Part shown: piece after piece, positions 44,487-53,192 of the stretch
Numbering within the stretch: the first letter of the stretch is position 1
Layout of the letters: each line of letters starts with the position of its first letter
Source of the DNA: Nocardioides sp. ChNu-153
GTDB taxonomy: Bacteria > Actinomycetota > Actinomycetes > Propionibacteriales > Nocardioidaceae
Assembly: GCF_030466625.1 (NCBI RefSeq)
Contig: NZ_JADEVT010000001.1
Span: 62,001 to 126,000 of the forward strand
DNA: 64,000 nt
Direction: 5' to 3'
Notes under the pieces: generated by a model
Database searches by the model: none
What the model saw: only the letters and a program-made list of their open reading frames with translations
Told to the model about the DNA's origin: nothing
Made by a program: the position numbers and the translations under genes

Positions 44487-44506
44487 ACACTTGAAGATTA
44501 AAGTGT
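44487..44506 (-). promoter_or_regulatory. Candidate MarR-type operator upstream of ribA
   Basis: A 20-base imperfect palindrome, ACACTTGAAGATTAAAGTGT, AT-rich in a GC-rich genome, 13 bases upstream of the ribA ATG. It resembles the CTTGAA...TTCAAG-type sites of MarR repressors. A weak -10-like TTGGAT lies six bases before the ATG, so the operator would overlap the promoter. Confidence 0.55.
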
Positions 44507-44549
44507 CCTGTGAATGCCCCGGGAGCGCGATCTGTTCCCACCGCCCTGG

Positions 44550-45527
44550 TCAGGAGATGAGCTCGTCGAGCCGGGAGTAGGCCCGGGCGTCGCCGGCCAG
44601 CACCTCCGAGCGACGCCCGTCGACCGAGACCGGCACGTCACCCGCGACCGTGATGCGGCGCATCTCCCGCGGGTGCTCGTCGAAGTCGGCGACCGCGTAG
44701 TGCTGCGTCGCCCGGTTGTCCCACAGGGCCACGTCGCCCGGCTGCCACGTCCAGCGCACCGTGTTCTCCAGCTTGGTGATGCGGCCCTGCAGCAGGTGGA
44801 ACAGCTGGTGCGACTCCGAGGCGTTGAACCCCTCGAACCGCTTCACGAAGTTGCCGAGCACCAGCGAGCGCCGCCCGGTCTCCGGGTGCACGCGCACCAC
44901 GGGGTGCCGCGTCTCGAACACCGTCGAGGCGAAGTCGTCGCGCGTGTAGTGCGCGTCCGGCTGGTCGTGCTCCTCGTCGAGCTGCGCGTAGTCGTAGGAG
45001 TTCGTGTGCACCGCCCACAGTCCCTCGACGAGCGCCTTCAGCGGCGCGGGCATCGCGTCGTACGCGGCCACCGTGCTCGCCCAGGCCGTCGTGCCGCCGT
45101 ACGGCGGGAGGGTCACCGCCCGCAGCACGCTGATGGCCGGCACCCGGTCGACGAAGGTGACGTCGGTGTGCCACGCGTTGGCGGCCATGCCCTTGTTCGC
45201 CGTCACGCGCAGCACGCGCGCGCTGCCGGTGTTGACCGTCGGGTGCGCGGTCGTGAGCGGTCCGAGGCGCTCCGCGAAGGCGGCGTGCGTCGCGTCGTCG
45301 AGGTGGTGCTGGTCGCGCAGGAAGACCACCTGGTGGCGGAGCAGCGCGTCGCGGACCGCCGCGACCACGGCGTCGGGCAGGTCCCCGCCGAGGCGCACGC
45401 CCTCGATCCGGGCACCCAGCCGCCCGCCGACCTGGTGGACCGCGACGCCGTCCGGCAGCGGGGCGGCCGGGTCCGGGGTGGGAGCAGTGGTCGGGCTCGC
45501 GGTCGGGCGGTCGACGGTGACGGTCAC
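44550..45527 (-). CDS. TauD/TfdA-family alpha-ketoglutarate dioxygenase
   Basis: 325 residues. Iron ligands are H120 and D122 (AWHTDVTF) and the distal His near 276 (RATQHYA), with the 2-oxoglutarate-binding Arg in MRRITVAGD. Length and motifs fit taurine or alkyl-sulfonate dioxygenase (TauD), but sulfate-ester or other substrates are possible. No tauABC transporter genes are adjacent. The start GTG 45527 follows GCAGGAGG. Confidence 0.9.
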   Translation of the reverse strand: MTVTVDRPTASPTTAPTPDPAAPLPDGVAVHQVGGRLGARIEGVRLGGDLPDAVVAAVRDALLRHQVVFLRDQHHLDDATHAAFAERLGPLTTAHPTVNTGSARVLRVTANKGMAANAWHTDVTFVDRVPAISVLRAVTLPPYGGTTAWASTVAAYDAMPAPLKALVEGLWAVHTNSYDYAQLDEEHDQPDAHYTRDDFASTVFETRHPVVRVHPETGRRSLVLGNFVKRFEGFNASESHQLFHLLQGRITKLENTVRWTWQPGDVALWDNRATQHYAVADFDEHPREMRRITVAGDVPVSVDGRRSEVLAGDARAYSRLDELIS

Positions 45528-45558
45528 GGGTGCCTCCTGCGGTCGGGTGGTGCAACCC

Positions 45559-45582
45559 GTAGATACTCGACCGAGACACTAC
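45559..45582 (-). promoter_or_regulatory. Inverted repeat upstream of the TauD-like gene
   Basis: GTAGATACTC and GAGACACTAC flank a GACC centre, with 7 of 10 arm positions matching, in an AT-richer island 32-55 bases before the start codon. It is a candidate operator overlapping the promoter of the dioxygenase gene. Confidence 0.5.
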
Positions 45583-45675
45583 GGTTACGCGACCACGAAC
45601 GCCGCCGCCGTCCACCGACTGGTCACCCGGCCGGGGTGCTCGTCCGGTCCGGGCTGCTCGTCCGGTCCGCGCTGC

Positions 45676-45999
45676 TCACCGGTGCACCGCCCCCAGCTCG
45701 ACGAGCACGACGCCGGCCACGACCAGCACCAGCCCGGTGACCTGCACCGCCGTCAGGGTCTCGCCGAAGAGCACGATGCCGAGCACCGCGATGGTCGCGA
45801 TGCCGAGCGCGCACCACACGGCGTACGCCTGCCCCAGCGGCATGCCCGCCACCAGCGCCTGCGACAGCGCGTAGAAGGCCGAGCAGTAGCCCAGCACCAC
45901 GACGACCGACCAGCCGGGCCGCGAGAAGCCCTCCGACTGCCGCAGCGACAGCGTCGCCACGACCTCGCTGCCGACCGCCACCAGCAACCAGCCCCACAT
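45676..45999 (-). CDS. Small multidrug resistance (SMR) family transporter
   Basis: 107 residues and four membrane helices. The conserved Glu is in VGSEVVATLSLRQSEGF, and the C-terminal motif GEALTAVQ-like reads GETLTAVQVTGLVLVVAGVVLLE-type. SMR pumps export cationic drugs or guanidinium in exchange for protons. ATG 45999 follows GGGAGGAG. It stands alone rather than as a paired SMR. Confidence 0.9.
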   Translation of the reverse strand: MWGWLLVAVGSEVVATLSLRQSEGFSRPGWSVVVVLGYCSAFYALSQALVAGMPLGQAYAVWCALGIATIAVLGIVLFGETLTAVQVTGLVLVVAGVVLVELGAVHR

Positions 46000-46103
46000 G
46001 CGCCTGCTCCTCCCGCCGGGTGCGCGAACGCCGCGCCGCCCGATCCCACCACGGGGAGGGCGACGCGGCGTCGCGGGTGCTGCCGCGCGGACGCGGCCGG
46101 GGC

Positions 46104-46592
46104 TCACATCGGCACGTCGCCGCCGATGCCGCCGCGCAGGCGCTGGTAGCCGTAGACGCCGAGCCCGATCATGCCGACGGCGAGGCCGAGGTGCAGCCAG
46201 TTGTCGGCGTCGTTGAGCGGCACGAAGTTGGCGTCGGAGTGGTGGCCGACGCTCAGCCCGTAGATCCACAGCACGAGGTAGATGAGCCCGCCGCCGATGA
46301 GGTAGGTCACCGCGGCGCGCGGGCGCTTGGCGGCCGCGATGCCGGCGACGCCGAACAGCAGGTGGACGACGTTGTGCAGGATCGACACCTGGAAGAGGCC
46401 GAGCAGCTTCGCCTGGCTCTCGTGGCCGGCGAGCTCGAGCTGGTCGTAGTCGGTGGTCACGCCGGGGACGAACCCCAGGATGCCCACGAGCAGGAACGTG
46501 CCGCCGACGACGAGGGCGACGGTCCGCAGAAAGCGGTCGCCCCTGGGCGGCGGGGTGCTGACGCGCTGGGCGCTGACGTCTTCGGATCGCAT
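46104..46592 (-). CDS. DUF4383 membrane protein
   Basis: 162 residues with four membrane helices. ILHNVVHLLFGVAGIAAA and NFVPLNDADNWLHLGLAVGM are the DUF4383 motifs, with His residues at helix ends. Function unknown. ATG 46592 is preferred because GGAGACACC precedes it. Confidence 0.85.
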   Translation of the reverse strand: MRSEDVSAQRVSTPPPRGDRFLRTVALVVGGTFLLVGILGFVPGVTTDYDQLELAGHESQAKLLGLFQVSILHNVVHLLFGVAGIAAAKRPRAAVTYLIGGGLIYLVLWIYGLSVGHHSDANFVPLNDADNWLHLGLAVGMIGLGVYGYQRLRGGIGGDVPM

Positions 46593-46688
46593 GGTGTCTC
46601 CTCGGGGAGGGGGAAGGGTGCTCTCGGGACGGGTGCTCCCGGCGCCGGTACCCGCTCGCGGGTCGTCGCGCACCCCGTGGCACACGCA

Positions 46689-46738
46689 CCACGGCCCGTG
46701 GCCGGCACCCCCGAGGGGGCGCCGGCCACGGGCCGTGG
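46689..46738 (-). terminator. 18-bp perfect hairpin after the FAD-Rieske gene
   Basis: CCACGGCCCGTGGCCGGC pairs exactly with its reverse complement around a loop that itself contains CCCCC/GGGGG. It starts 12 bases after the stop of the gene at 46750 and could form on either strand. It is likely the terminator of the catalase operon. Confidence 0.7.
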
Positions 46739-46749
46739 TGGCGGGACCG

Positions 46750-48264
46750 TCAGTCGCGGGTCGCGAGGGGCCGGACGGCCGGACCCTCGATGACCTCGCC
46801 GCGCTCCTCGAAGCGCGAGCCGTGCAGCGGGCAGTCCCAGCTGCGCTCGGCGTCGTTCCAGGTGAGCACCCCGCCGAGGTGCGTGCAGACCGCGGAGCCC
46901 TCCTTGCCCGGCACCAGCCCGCACAGGCGGGAGCGCTGCCGCGCCTCCCCGCTGCCGGAGGTGCCGGTGCCGGCGGCGACGGAGGGGACCCGCGGTGCCA
47001 GCCACCCGGCGGTCATGGCGACCGCGACCTCGGTGTTGAGCCAGGCCGACCCGGGCAGGCCGGTCAGCTCGTGGGCACCCCACGGGCGGTAGGCGCCCGC
47101 CCACGCCGGCGTGTTGCCGAGCAGCCCGCCCGTGATCGCCAGCGCCGCGGCCACGCCGTTCGTCATGCCCCACTTCGAGAAGCCGCCCGCGACGAGGATG
47201 CGGTGGTTGCCCGGCAGGAGGGGACCGGCGTACGGCAGCCCGTGGTGCGGCGAGTAGTCCTGCGCCGACCAGGCGTGCGTCTCCTGGGCGCCCGGGAAGT
47301 GGTCCATCGCCCAGATGCGCAGCGCGTCGAGCCGCTGGCTGGTCGGCCGCTTGCGGCCGGTGACGTGACCCTCGCCGCCGATGAGGAGCGTGGGCGGACC
47401 GCCCGGCCGGGTCGCGTCGCGCAGGGAGCGGGACGGCATGTCGGCGGCCAGGTACATCCCGTGCGGCGCCTCCTGCGGCAGCGTCACCGCGAGGCTGTAG
47501 GAGCGCTCCGGGCTCATCCGGGCGAAGAACGCGCCCCGGTCGAGGATCGGCATGCCGGTGGCCAGGACCACCGTGCGGCCCTGCACGACGGCCTGCTGGT
47601 CGGTGCCGGGGTCGTCGCCCGGCACGCGCACGGCCACGCGCACGGGGTCGCCACCTCCGACGCGCTGCACCCGGGCGTGCTCGACGACGGTGACCCCGAG
47701 CTCCCGGCACTGCCGCGACAGCTCGCCGACGAGCGCGACCGGGTCGACCTGCACCTGGTCGTCGAGGCGGATCGCGCCCCGCACCGCGAACGGCAGCTCG
47801 GTGTCCTCGGTCCAGCGCACCGGCAGGTCCGCCTTCTGCGCGGCCGCGAGCTCGCGGCGCAGCACACGGGCGCCGAGGGCGCCGTTGGCGTAGGTGAACG
47901 CGTCCCGGCGCTCGAGCGGCACCCCGGCGTCCTCGGCGAACGCCGTGACCCAGGCCTGTGCCTCGCGGTTGGCCGCGGCGTAGGACCGCAGCGTCGCGGT
48001 GCCGTGGCGGCGGTCGATGCGCGAGAACTGGCTGCCCTGCAGCAGGCTCACCTTGGCCGTGCTCCGGCCGGTGGTGCCGCCGCCCAGCTCGCGGGCCTCG
48101 AGCACCAGCACCCGCTGGCCGCCGCGCGCCAGGAGCAGCGCCGTGGTCAGGCCGGTGAGGCCGCCGCCGACGACGACCGCGTCGTACGCCGTGTCCGTGT
48201 CGAGCGCGGTCGCAGGGATCGACGACGCGGCGGAGGAACGGTCCTCCCAGATGGTCCTCAGCAC
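46750..48264 (-). CDS. FAD-dependent oxidoreductase with C-terminal Rieske domain
   Basis: 504 residues. The N-terminal DAO-type FAD domain begins VVVGGGLTGLTTALLLARGG near residue 30; GGFSKWGMTNGVAAALAI closes it near 365. The C-terminal Rieske [2Fe-2S] domain has CTHLGGVLTW and CPLHGSRF. Members are often found with stress genes. The GTG start is only one base after the catalase stop, so the two are one operon; a role in redox stress is inferred. Confidence 0.9.
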   Translation of the reverse strand: MLRTIWEDRSSAASSIPATALDTDTAYDAVVVGGGLTGLTTALLLARGGQRVLVLEARELGGGTTGRSTAKVSLLQGSQFSRIDRRHGTATLRSYAAANREAQAWVTAFAEDAGVPLERRDAFTYANGALGARVLRRELAAAQKADLPVRWTEDTELPFAVRGAIRLDDQVQVDPVALVGELSRQCRELGVTVVEHARVQRVGGGDPVRVAVRVPGDDPGTDQQAVVQGRTVVLATGMPILDRGAFFARMSPERSYSLAVTLPQEAPHGMYLAADMPSRSLRDATRPGGPPTLLIGGEGHVTGRKRPTSQRLDALRIWAMDHFPGAQETHAWSAQDYSPHHGLPYAGPLLPGNHRILVAGGFSKWGMTNGVAAALAITGGLLGNTPAWAGAYRPWGAHELTGLPGSAWLNTEVAVAMTAGWLAPRVPSVAAGTGTSGSGEARQRSRLCGLVPGKEGSAVCTHLGGVLTWNDAERSWDCPLHGSRFEERGEVIEGPAVRPLATRD

Positions 48265-48265
48265 G

Positions 48266-50539
48266 TCACACCCCCACGGCGCCGAAGCGCTCCCAGACGC
48301 GGTGCCCGCGCGCGGCGGCGGACATCCGGGTGCAGACCTCGGCCGGGTCGGTGCCGACCACGACCCCGACGCCCTCGGGCGCGACGCCGGCCAGGTCGAG
48401 CACCGCGGTGCCGTTGCCGACCGCGGCGATCACCTTGGCGTGGCGGTAGGCCTCCTGCACCAGCAGCAGGACCCGTGGGTCGACCGCGGCGGGGCCGCCC
48501 GGCACCGACGTCTTCTCGTCGTGCGGCGCGTCGGCTGCGGGCGAGGGGGCGTCGAGGAGGACGACGGTGTCGAACTCGACCGAGCGGGTCGTGGCGAAGG
48601 TGCGCTGCGCCGTCGTGCCGGCGACCTGCCCGCCGTGGGGGCCGACGACGAGCGGCAGGGCGCCCTCGGCGCGCACGGCCTCCTGGACCGCGGTGACCAG
48701 GCCCGGGTCGGTGTCGGTCGCGACGACGATGCCGACCATCCGACCCTCCAGCGGCCACGTGCCGCCGAGCTGCGAGAGCGCGGGGCTCGGGTCGACGTCG
48801 GGCAGCGGCCCCGGAGCCTCGGGGGCCGGCAGGCCGAGCCCGGCGGCGACCTCGGCGCACAACGTGGCGTCGACCTGCGCCAGCGACCGGAGCTGGCGCA
48901 CCTTGATCGCCTCCTCGTAGCACTTGCCGAGCTCGAAGGTGTAGGCCCGGACGACGTGCTCGCGCTCGACCGGGGTCAGGCTGAGCCAGAACTGGCGCAC
49001 CTGGCTGAAGTGGTCGTCGTACGACGCGGGCTGGGCCCGCACCTTCGCACCCTCCGCCACCGTGGCGGCGGCCTCGACGAACGCCCGGGTGGCCGGGTCG
49101 CTCTGGTCGGTGGTGGCCGAGAAGGGGCAGCCGCCGTCGAGGGAGTTCGGGCGGTACGGCGCCGCCCCGGCGTGCACGGCGTGCTGGTGGAAGCCGTCGC
49201 GCAGCATGTCGTTCACCGGCGTGTGCGTGCGGTTGATCGGCAGCTGGTTGAAGTTCGGGCCGCCGAGCCGCGAGAGCTGGGTGTCGAGGTAGGAGAAGTT
49301 GCGCGCCTGCAGCAGCGGGTCGTCCGTGCCGTCGATGCCGGGCACCAGGTGGCCGGTGTGGAACGCGACCTGCTCGGTCTCGGCGAAGAAGTTCGTCGGG
49401 TTCGCGTCGAGCACGAGGCGCCCGATCGGCTGCACCGGGGCGAGCTCCTCGGGGACCAGCTTGGTGGAGTCGAGGAGGTCGATGCCCTCGAACATCTGCT
49501 CCGGGGTGTCGGGGAAGACCTGCACGCCCAGCTCCCACTCGGGGTACGAGCCCGCCTCGATCGCGTCGGCGAGGTCGCGCCGGTGGAAGTCGGGGTCGAT
49601 GCCGCCGAGCATCTGCGCCTCCTCCCACGTCAGGGAGTGCACGCCCAGCTTCGGCTTCCAGTGGAACTTCACCAGCGAGGTCCCGCCCTCGGCGTTGGTG
49701 CAGCGGAAGGTGTGGACGCCGAACCCCTCCATCATCCGGTAGGAGCGCGGGACGCCCCGGTCGGACATGTTCCAGATGGTGTGGTGCTGCGCCTCGGTGT
49801 GGAGCGAGACGAAGTCCCAGAAGGAGTCGTGGGCGCTCTGGGCCTGCGGGATCTCGCGATCGGGGTGCGGCTTGCCGGCGTGGATCACGTCGGGGAACTT
49901 GATGCCGTCCTGGATGAAGAAGACCGGGATGTTGTTGCCGACCAGGTCCCAGATGCCCTCGTCGGTGTAGAACTTCGTCGCGAAGCCGCGGGTGTCGCGC
50001 ACGGTGTCGGCCGAGCCGCGCGAGCCCAGCACCGTGGAGAAGCGCACGAAGACCGGGGTCGTGCGGCCCTCGTCGAAGACGCTCGCGTGGCAGATGGACG
50101 CCGCCGTGCCGTAGCCCTCGATGTGACCGTGGGCGGCCGCGCCGCGCGCGTGCACGACGCGCTCCGGGATGCGCTCGTGGTCGAAGTGCATGAGCTTCTC
50201 GCGCAGGTGGTGGTCCTGCAGCAGCGTCGGGCCGCGCCGGCCGGCCTTGAGCGAGTGGTCGGTGTCGTGCAGCCGCACCCCGGTGGAGGTGGTCAGGTAC
50301 GAGCCCTGCTGGTGGCGGTCGCCGGGCTTCCCGGTGGCCTCGGCGCCCGTCGCGGTGCGCAGCTCGGGCGCCCGCTGGTCGGGCTTCGGCGGGGCCGGCG
50401 GGTGGGGCGTCGTGGGCTCCTCGAGCGGGGCGGGCGCACTCGCGGGGACGCCCGGGACGGTGTCGGGGGAGGAGGTGAGGGCCTCGGCGGCGTCCTCGAC
50501 GAGCTGGGCGGCCTTCTTGACGGGCGTGGAGGGGTCCAT
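48266..50539 (-). CDS. katE: Large-subunit catalase (HPII/KatE type)
   Basis: 757 residues, the length of the large clade-2 catalases. The catalytic His is H130 (RVVHARG) and the Asn lies in VGNNIPVFF near 202; the heme Tyr is in FSYLDTQLSRLGGPNFNQ. The C-terminal 150 residues form the extra flavodoxin/DJ-1-like domain (GRMVGIVVATDTDPGL). It breaks down hydrogen peroxide in the cytosol. It is first in an operon with the FAD-Rieske gene. Confidence 0.95.
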   Translation of the reverse strand: MDPSTPVKKAAQLVEDAAEALTSSPDTVPGVPASAPAPLEEPTTPHPPAPPKPDQRAPELRTATGAEATGKPGDRHQQGSYLTTSTGVRLHDTDHSLKAGRRGPTLLQDHHLREKLMHFDHERIPERVVHARGAAAHGHIEGYGTAASICHASVFDEGRTTPVFVRFSTVLGSRGSADTVRDTRGFATKFYTDEGIWDLVGNNIPVFFIQDGIKFPDVIHAGKPHPDREIPQAQSAHDSFWDFVSLHTEAQHHTIWNMSDRGVPRSYRMMEGFGVHTFRCTNAEGGTSLVKFHWKPKLGVHSLTWEEAQMLGGIDPDFHRRDLADAIEAGSYPEWELGVQVFPDTPEQMFEGIDLLDSTKLVPEELAPVQPIGRLVLDANPTNFFAETEQVAFHTGHLVPGIDGTDDPLLQARNFSYLDTQLSRLGGPNFNQLPINRTHTPVNDMLRDGFHQHAVHAGAAPYRPNSLDGGCPFSATTDQSDPATRAFVEAAATVAEGAKVRAQPASYDDHFSQVRQFWLSLTPVEREHVVRAYTFELGKCYEEAIKVRQLRSLAQVDATLCAEVAAGLGLPAPEAPGPLPDVDPSPALSQLGGTWPLEGRMVGIVVATDTDPGLVTAVQEAVRAEGALPLVVGPHGGQVAGTTAQRTFATTRSVEFDTVVLLDAPSPAADAPHDEKTSVPGGPAAVDPRVLLLVQEAYRHAKVIAAVGNGTAVLDLAGVAPEGVGVVVGTDPAEVCTRMSAAARGHRVWERFGAVGV

Positions 50540-50566
50540 GGCGTGACGGTGCCTTCCGGTGGGGGT

Positions 50567-51790
50567 TCAGGCGGACGGGTCGGTCGTGCGCACGCGCAGT
50601 CGCAGCCCGCCGTGGGGGCGGCGGGGCATCCGGGTCCGGTCGGTCCGGCCCGGCTGGTCGTCGACGGCGGTGAGGTCGTGGCGGGCGAGCTCCCCGAGGG
50701 TCGCGGCCACCAGGGCCACGGTGAGGGGCTCGCCGGGGCAGCGGTGGCCCTGGTCGGGGTGGCCGCCGCCCTGGGGGACGTAGGCGAAGGGGTCGGGCTC
50801 GGCGTGCGCGAAGCGCGAGGGGTCGAACTCGTCGGGACGGTCCCACCACGCCGGGTCGGTGTCGGTGCCGGGCACGTCGAGCACGAGGTGGTCGCCGGGC
50901 CGCAGCCGCACGCCGTCGTGCTCGGTGTCGGTCCGGATGCGCCCGGCGAGGGCGGGGACGAAGGGGTGCACGCGGCGCGACTCGTGCGCGACGCAGACCC
51001 GGGCGCGGGCGCCGGGGTCGCCGACGAGGTCGGCCCGTGCGGCACGGTCCACCACGAGGGTGAGCGCGGCCCAGGTGGCGGGCCAGGCCACGGCGACGGT
51101 CGGGCGCAGCACGTTGAGCAGCTCGACGCCGGCCGTGCGGTCGTCCAGGTCGGTCGCGGCGATCCGGGCGACCACCGACGTGTCGCCGACCGACGACGCG
51201 CGCCGGGTCTCACGGACGAGGCGCGCGGCCCACGCGTTCATCCGGACCCGTTCGCGCCAGCCGCGCAGGTACGCCGTACCGGCACCGCCGAAGCCGTCGA
51301 CGATCGCGGCCATCCGCCGCGACAGCACCCGCCTCTCCTCCGCGGACCCGGGTACGCCGGCCCAGCGCAGCACCGCGTCGCCGTACGCCTCGACGAGCAG
51401 GTCGAAGAGCACGACCTCGCCCCCGTCGGGCTGGGCCGCGTGGGCGTCGAGGCGCGGGCGGAGGAGGGCCGTCACCTCGCCGGTGACCTCCCGCACGGCC
51501 GCGCCGTCGAGGAGGTCGAGGAAGAGGGCCTTGCGCTCGGCGTGCTCCGTGCCGTCGAGGCCGTGGAGCGCGCCACGGCCGAAGATGAGGCCGGCCACGG
51601 GCGGCGGGACGGCGCCCACCCGGCTGACGCGGTCGGTGTCGTAGAACAGCTCGGCCCCCGCGCGACCGCGGACCACGACGGCGCGCCGGCCCAGCAGGCG
51701 AGCGGTGAAGGTGTCGGCGCCGCCGTTGCGTCGGCGCTCGGCGGGCAGGGCGTGGTACCCGCGGCGGAGCAGGGCGAGGGCGAGGTCCAT
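50567..51790 (-). CDS. Cytochrome P450, CYP152-type peroxygenase
   Basis: 407 residues. The heme loop QGGGHPDQGHRCPGE puts the axial Cys at 351 and matches the CYP152 layout, and ESRRVHPFVPA carries the ExxR motif with a substrate-carboxylate-type Arg-Pro context. CYP152 enzymes use hydrogen peroxide to hydroxylate or decarboxylate fatty acids. This fits its place upstream of a catalase and FAD-Rieske operon, although its stop is 27 bases before the catalase start, so it may share that transcript. Confidence 0.85.
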   Translation of the reverse strand: MDLALALLRRGYHALPAERRRNGGADTFTARLLGRRAVVVRGRAGAELFYDTDRVSRVGAVPPPVAGLIFGRGALHGLDGTEHAERKALFLDLLDGAAVREVTGEVTALLRPRLDAHAAQPDGGEVVLFDLLVEAYGDAVLRWAGVPGSAEERRVLSRRMAAIVDGFGGAGTAYLRGWRERVRMNAWAARLVRETRRASSVGDTSVVARIAATDLDDRTAGVELLNVLRPTVAVAWPATWAALTLVVDRAARADLVGDPGARARVCVAHESRRVHPFVPALAGRIRTDTEHDGVRLRPGDHLVLDVPGTDTDPAWWDRPDEFDPSRFAHAEPDPFAYVPQGGGHPDQGHRCPGEPLTVALVAATLGELARHDLTAVDDQPGRTDRTRMPRRPHGGLRLRVRTTDPSA

Positions 51791-51937
51791 GGCCCGCCCG
51801 GTACCCCTGCCCCGGGGCCGCATACGCGGGCCCGGGGCCCGGCGCGCGCCGCGCGGGGGTGGGTCGGCGGTGGGTGCAGCCGGGGGGGCGGTGGGTACCG
51901 GATCCGGTCCGCCCACCGACCACCCGAGGAGTGAAAC
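51791..51937. promoter_or_regulatory. Divergent region P450 / alcohol dehydrogenase
   Basis: 147 bases. ACCGGATCCGGT (51897-51908) is a perfect 12-base palindrome, flanked by outer arms GGTGGG and CCCACC. It lies 30 bases before the dehydrogenase start and could be an operator or a hairpin. GAGGAGTG is the dehydrogenase ribosome site. Confidence 0.5.
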
Positions 51938-53116
51938 GTGAAGGCAGTGACGTGGCAGGGCTCGCAGGACATGCGGGTGCAGGAGGTCCCGGACCCGACC
52001 ATCCAGGACCCGGGGGACGTGATCGTGAAGATCACGTCGACGGGGCTGTGCGGGTCGGACCTGCACCTCTACGAGCCGCTGGGCCCGTTCATGACCCCCG
52101 GGGACGTCGTGGGCCACGAGCCCATGGGCATCGTCGAGCAGGTCGGTCCCGGTGTGGAGACGCTCGTGCCCGGCGACCGGGTCGTCGTGCCGTTCAACGT
52201 CAGCTGCGGCACGTGCTGGATGTGCAGCCGCGGGTTGCACAGCCAGTGCGAGACGACCCAGAACCGCGACCAGGGCACCGGCGCGAGCCTGTTCGGCTAC
52301 AGCAAGCTCTACGGCCAGGTGCCCGGTGGCCAGGCCGAGCTGCTGCGCGTGCCCTTCGGCGACACGCTGCCGATCAAGGTGCCGCACGGCCCGCCGGACG
52401 ACCGCTTCCTCTTCCTCAGCGACGTGCTGCCCACCGCCTGGCAGGCGGTGGAGTACGCCAACGTCGGCGAGGGCGACACCGTGCTGATCATCGGCGGTGG
52501 ACCCATCGGCGCCATGGCGGCCCGCATCGCGGCGCGCCGCGGCATCCGGGTGGTCGTCTCGGAGCCCGAGGAGGACCGGCGCCAGCGTGCCGCCGCCTGG
52601 GGCGCCGAGGTGGTGGACGAGCAGCCGCCGGCCGAGCTGGCCGCGACGCTGCGCGAGATGACCGACGGGCGCGGCCCCGACGCCGTCATCGACGCCGTCG
52701 GCATGGAGGCGCACGGCTCGCCCATCGCCGAGCTGGCGCAGAAGGCGGTCAAGTTCCTGCCCGACGCCGTCGCCGAGCCGTTGATGAAGAAGGCCGCCGT
52801 CGACCGGCTCGTGGTGATCAACACCGCGATCGAGACCGTGCGGCGCGGCGGCACCATCTCGATCTCGGGCGTGTATGGCGGCGCGGTCAACCCGCTGCCG
52901 CTCATGCAGATCTTCGACAAGCAGATCCAGCTGCGGATGGGGCAGGCGAACGTCCACCGCTGGTCCGACGAGATCCTCGAGCTGCTCACCGACGAGGACC
53001 CGCTGGGGACGGAGGGCTTCGCCACCCACCACCTGCCGCTGAGCGAGGCGCCCGAGGCTTACAAGGCGTTCCGCGACAAGCAGGACGGGATGATCAAGGT
53101 CGTCTTCCAGCCCTGA
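51938..53116 (+). CDS. Zinc-dependent alcohol dehydrogenase, formaldehyde-dehydrogenase-like
   Basis: 392 residues of the medium-chain dehydrogenase family. Catalytic zinc ligands are in GLCGSDLHLY and GHEPMG; structural zinc Cys are in CGTCWMCSRGLHSQC; the Rossmann motif is IIGGGPIGAMAA. The long insertion after the structural zinc (NRDQGTGASLFGY) resembles the glutathione-independent formaldehyde dehydrogenase group. Substrate not proved. GTG 51938 follows GAGGAG. Confidence 0.9.
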   Translation: MKAVTWQGSQDMRVQEVPDPTIQDPGDVIVKITSTGLCGSDLHLYEPLGPFMTPGDVVGHEPMGIVEQVGPGVETLVPGDRVVVPFNVSCGTCWMCSRGLHSQCETTQNRDQGTGASLFGYSKLYGQVPGGQAELLRVPFGDTLPIKVPHGPPDDRFLFLSDVLPTAWQAVEYANVGEGDTVLIIGGGPIGAMAARIAARRGIRVVVSEPEEDRRQRAAAWGAEVVDEQPPAELAATLREMTDGRGPDAVIDAVGMEAHGSPIAELAQKAVKFLPDAVAEPLMKKAAVDRLVVINTAIETVRRGGTISISGVYGGAVNPLPLMQIFDKQIQLRMGQANVHRWSDEILELLTDEDPLGTEGFATHHLPLSEAPEAYKAFRDKQDGMIKVVFQP

Positions 53117-53126
53117 GGGCGGGGGC

Positions 53127-53172
53127 ACGACGAAGGGGCGGGACCGGCGAACCGGTCCCGCCCCTTCGTCGT
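53127..53172. terminator. Strong bidirectional terminator
   Basis: A 21-bp perfect stem (53127-53147 pairs with 53152-53172) around loop CGAA, placed in the 76 bases between two convergent genes (dehydrogenase and sigma factor). The arms begin ACGACGAAGGGG and end CCCCTTCGTCGT. Confidence 0.85.
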
Positions 53173-53192
53173 TCGTGCGGGGTGGAGAGGCC

